Part shown: piece after piece, positions 61,947-64,000 of the stretch | Numbering within the stretch: the stretch's first letter is position 1 | How the letters are laid out: each line of letters starts with the position of its first letter | Source of the DNA: Ptiloglossa arizonensis | Lineage: Eukaryota; Arthropoda; Insecta; Hymenoptera; Colletidae | Direction: 5' to 3' | Assembly: GCF_051014685.1 (NCBI RefSeq) | Contig: NW_027478766.1 | Coordinates: 496,001-560,000, forward strand | DNA: 64,000 nucleotides | Program-made: the position numbers and the translations under genes | The notes under the pieces: generated by a model | Database searches by the model: none | Told to the model about the DNA's origin: nothing | The model's input: only the letters and a program-made list of their open reading frames with translations

Positions 61947-64000
61947 TTCGAGCATCAGAACTGCGAAAATTTTGAGTTTCTCAATCGTTTCTCACCTACA
62001 AACTGCCACATCTCGCGAACGGATTGTCCAATCCGCAAAATTTCTGATGCATCTGAAAGTAGAAACTCGCCCGATTACAACGGTGTGCGTACTTTTCCCC
62101 TGGGCCGTTCTAGTAATGATTGTCGAGCATGAGAACTGCAAAAATTTTGAGTTTCTCGAGCGTTTCTTACATCCAAACTGCCATATCTCGCGAACGGATT
62201 GACCAATCCGCAAAATTTCTGTTGCATCTGAAGGTAGAAACTCGGCCGATTACAACGGTGTGCGTACTTTTCCCCTGGGCCGTTCTAGTTATGCTTGTCG
62301 AGCATGAGAACTGCGAAAATTTTGAGTTTCTCGAGCGTTTCTTACCTCCAAACTGCCATATCTGGCGAACGGATTGACCAATCCGCAAAATTTCTGTTGC
62401 ATCTGAAAGTAGAAACTCGCCCGATTACAACACTATGCGTACTTTTCCCCTAGGCCGTTCTAGTTATTCGTTTCGAGCATCAGAACTGCGAAAATTTTGA
62501 GTTTCTCAAGCGTTTCTTACACCCAAACTGCCATATCTCGCGAACGGATTGACCAATCCGCAAAATTTCTGTTGCATCTGAAAGTAGAAACTCGCCCGAT
62601 TGCAACGGTATGCGTACTTTTCCCCTAGGCCGTTCTAGTTGTTCGTTTCGAGCATCAGAACTGCGAAAATTTTGAGTTTCTCAATCGTTTCTCACCTACA
62701 AACTGCCACATCTCGCGAACGGATTGTCCAATCCGCAAAATTTCTGATGCATCTGAAAGTAGAAACTCGCCCGATTACAACGGTGTGCGTACTTTTCCCC
62801 TAGGCCGTTCTAGTTATTCGTTTCGAGCATCAGAACTGCGAAAATTTTGAGTTTCTCAAGCGTTTCTCACGTACAAACTGCCACATCTCGCGAACGGATT
62901 GTCCAATCCGCAAAATTTCTGATGCATCTGAAAGTAGAAACTCGCCAGATTACAACGGTATGCGTACTTTTCCCCTAGGCCGCCCTAGTTATTCGTTTCG
63001 AGCATCAGAACTGCAAAAATTTTGAGTTTCTCAAGCGTTTCTTACTTCCAAACTGCCATATCTCGCGAACGGATTGACCAATCCGCAAAATTTCTGTTGC
63101 ATCTGAAAGTAGAAACTCGCCCGATTACAACGGAATGCGTACTTTTCCCCTAGGCCGTTCTAGTTATTCGTTTCGAGCACCAGAACTGTGAAAATTTTGA
63201 GTTTCTCAAGCGTTTCTTACCTCCAAACTGCCATATCTCGCGAACGGATTGACCAATCCGCAAAATTTCTGTTGCATCTGAAAGTAGAAAGTCGCCCGAT
63301 TACAACGGTGTGCGTACTTTTCCCCTAGGCCGTTCTAGTTATTCGTTTCGAGCATCAGAACTGCGAAAATTTTGAGTTTCTCAAGCTAGTCTTACTTCCA
63401 AACTGCCATATCTCGCGAACGGATTGACCAATCCGCAAAATTTCTGTTGCATCTAAAAGTAGAAACTCGCCCGATTACAGCGGTATGCGTACTTTTCCCC
63501 TAGCCCGTTCTAGTTATTCGTTTCGAGCAACAGAACTGCGAAAATTTTGAGTTTTTCAAGCGTTGCTTACCTCCAAACTGCCATATCTCGCGAACGGATT
63601 GACCAATCCGCAAAATTTCTGTTGCATGTGAAAGTTGAAACTCGCCCGATTACAGCGGTGTGCGTACTTTTCCCCTAGGCCGTTCTAGTTATGCTTGTCG
63701 AGCATCAGAACTGCGAAAATTTTGAGTTTCTCGAGCGTTTCTTACCTCCAAACTGCCATATCTCGCGAACGGATTGACCAATCCGCAAAATTTCTGTTGC
63801 ATCTGAAAGTAGAAACTCCCCCGACTACAACACTATGCGTACTTTTCCCCTAGGCCGTTCTAGTTATTCGTTTCGAGCATCAGAACTGCGAAAATTTTGA
63901 GTTTCTCGGCGCGTTTCTTACCTCCAAACTGCCATAACTCGCGAACGGATTGACCAATCCGCAAAATTTCTGTTGCATCTGAAAGTAGAAACTCGCCCGA
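61947..64000 (+). repeat. Divergent right end of the array
   Basis: Twelve monomers, the last cut by the window end. Private changes are dense: TAGTAATGATTGTC (~62112), CATGAGAAC in two monomers, CTCGGCCG (~62243), CTGGCGAAC (~62363), ACACCCAAAC (~62520), GATTGCAAC, GTTGTTCG, CTCACGTAC (~62868), CGGAATGCG (~63132), GCACCAGAAC, AGCTAGTC, ATCTAAAAG, TACAGCGG in two adjacent monomers, GCATGTGAAAGTTG (~63627), CTCCCCCGACTAC (~63815) and CTCGGCGCG with a 1-bp gain (~63908). The GCAAAAA class with a GCCGCCC leader returns at 62997. No HOR longer than one monomer was found here. Confidence 0.85.

Larger units (their letters stand above)
1..64000 (+). repeat. Tandem satellite array, 175-bp monomer, ~366 copies
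   Basis: The whole window is a head-to-tail array of one monomer family. TTCGAG-type monomer starts recur at 175, 350, 525, 700 and so on to 63872, displaced only by seven 1-bp indels. No monomer is inverted and no non-satellite insert is present. Reading the monomer from TTCGAG, the most constant parts are about positions 20-31 (AAAATTTTGAGT), 93-100, 103-110 and 141-152 (GCGTACTTTTCC). Variants that define classes lie around positions 9, 15-19, 34-53, 61-90, 112-140 and 157-175. Consensus GC is 77/175 with C exceeding G (45 versus 32). Array type, length and lack of genes suggest centromeric or pericentromeric heterochromatin; that location is inference. The family was not recognised. Confidence 0.98.

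Noticed and set aside
1..64000. CRISPR array
   Set aside because: Repeat units abut with no unique spacers, the unit is 175 bp, and variation is of the point-substitution type along the whole unit.
1..64000. Inverted monomers or a switch of array orientation
   Set aside because: I followed the TTCGAG-type start (or its TTCGGG, GTCGAG or GCCGAG variants) and the GCGTACTTTTCC segment through the window and found every monomer in the same direction.

Overview
The window is a single uninterrupted block of satellite DNA. From first to last base it is one tandem array of a ~175-bp monomer, always in the same orientation: 365 complete monomers plus a 129-bp partial one at the right end. I found no protein-coding gene, RNA gene, transposon, CRISPR array or stretch of unique sequence. 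Monomer starts follow a simple rule when each monomer begins at its TTCGAG. For monomer k the start is 175(k-1) for k=2-56, minus 1 for k=57-77, minus 2 for k=78-149, minus 1 for k=150-205, minus 2 for k=206-255 and minus 3 for k=256-366. The shifts come from seven 1-bp indels in 64 kb.

A nucleosome-scale head-to-tail satellite of this size, organised in higher-order repeats (HORs), points to a eukaryotic (peri)centromeric or other heterochromatic region resolved by long reads. The consensus is ~44% GC and rich in CpG (13 per 175 bp, observed/expected about 1.6). That argues against a heavily CpG-methylated germline such as a vertebrate's and fits an invertebrate, for example an insect, but I do not recognise the family and cannot name the organism.

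Layout. Left domain (1 to ~32 kb): monomer classes related to GCAAAA/ACCGCG dimers, a 12-monomer and a 4-monomer repeat (3.85-7.0 kb), a duplicated 10-monomer unit containing 350-bp dimer expansions (7.0-10.5 kb), a 7-monomer-spaced repeat (10.1-12.2 kb), a mixed zone (12.6-17.1 kb), a 9-monomer HOR with an internal 875-bp duplication (17.1-22.9 kb), then mixed zones to ~32 kb. Right domain (~32 kb to the end): new classes (AAGCTGCC, AGTCTT, AATCG, CTCGAGCG) appear. A clean HOR of 13 monomers (2275 bp) and a derived 15-monomer form (2625 bp) occupy 36.7-44.3 kb. A near-copy of 36.05-39.5 kb returns at 50.75-54.25 kb, 84 monomers downstream. The interval 44.6-50.7 kb and the interval 54.2-61.9 kb hold 8-, 4- and 10-monomer repeats. 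The last ~2 kb carry many private changes.

The notable content is therefore the array's history: hybrid monomers that bracket crossover points to a few bases, nested duplications dated by private variants, two domains with different class vocabularies, and a 16-bp inverted repeat that is intact in most monomers but broken at fixed HOR positions. Short ORFs do occur but are repeat by-products. Because 175 leaves remainder 1 on division by 3, translation cycles through all frames and stops within about three monomers.
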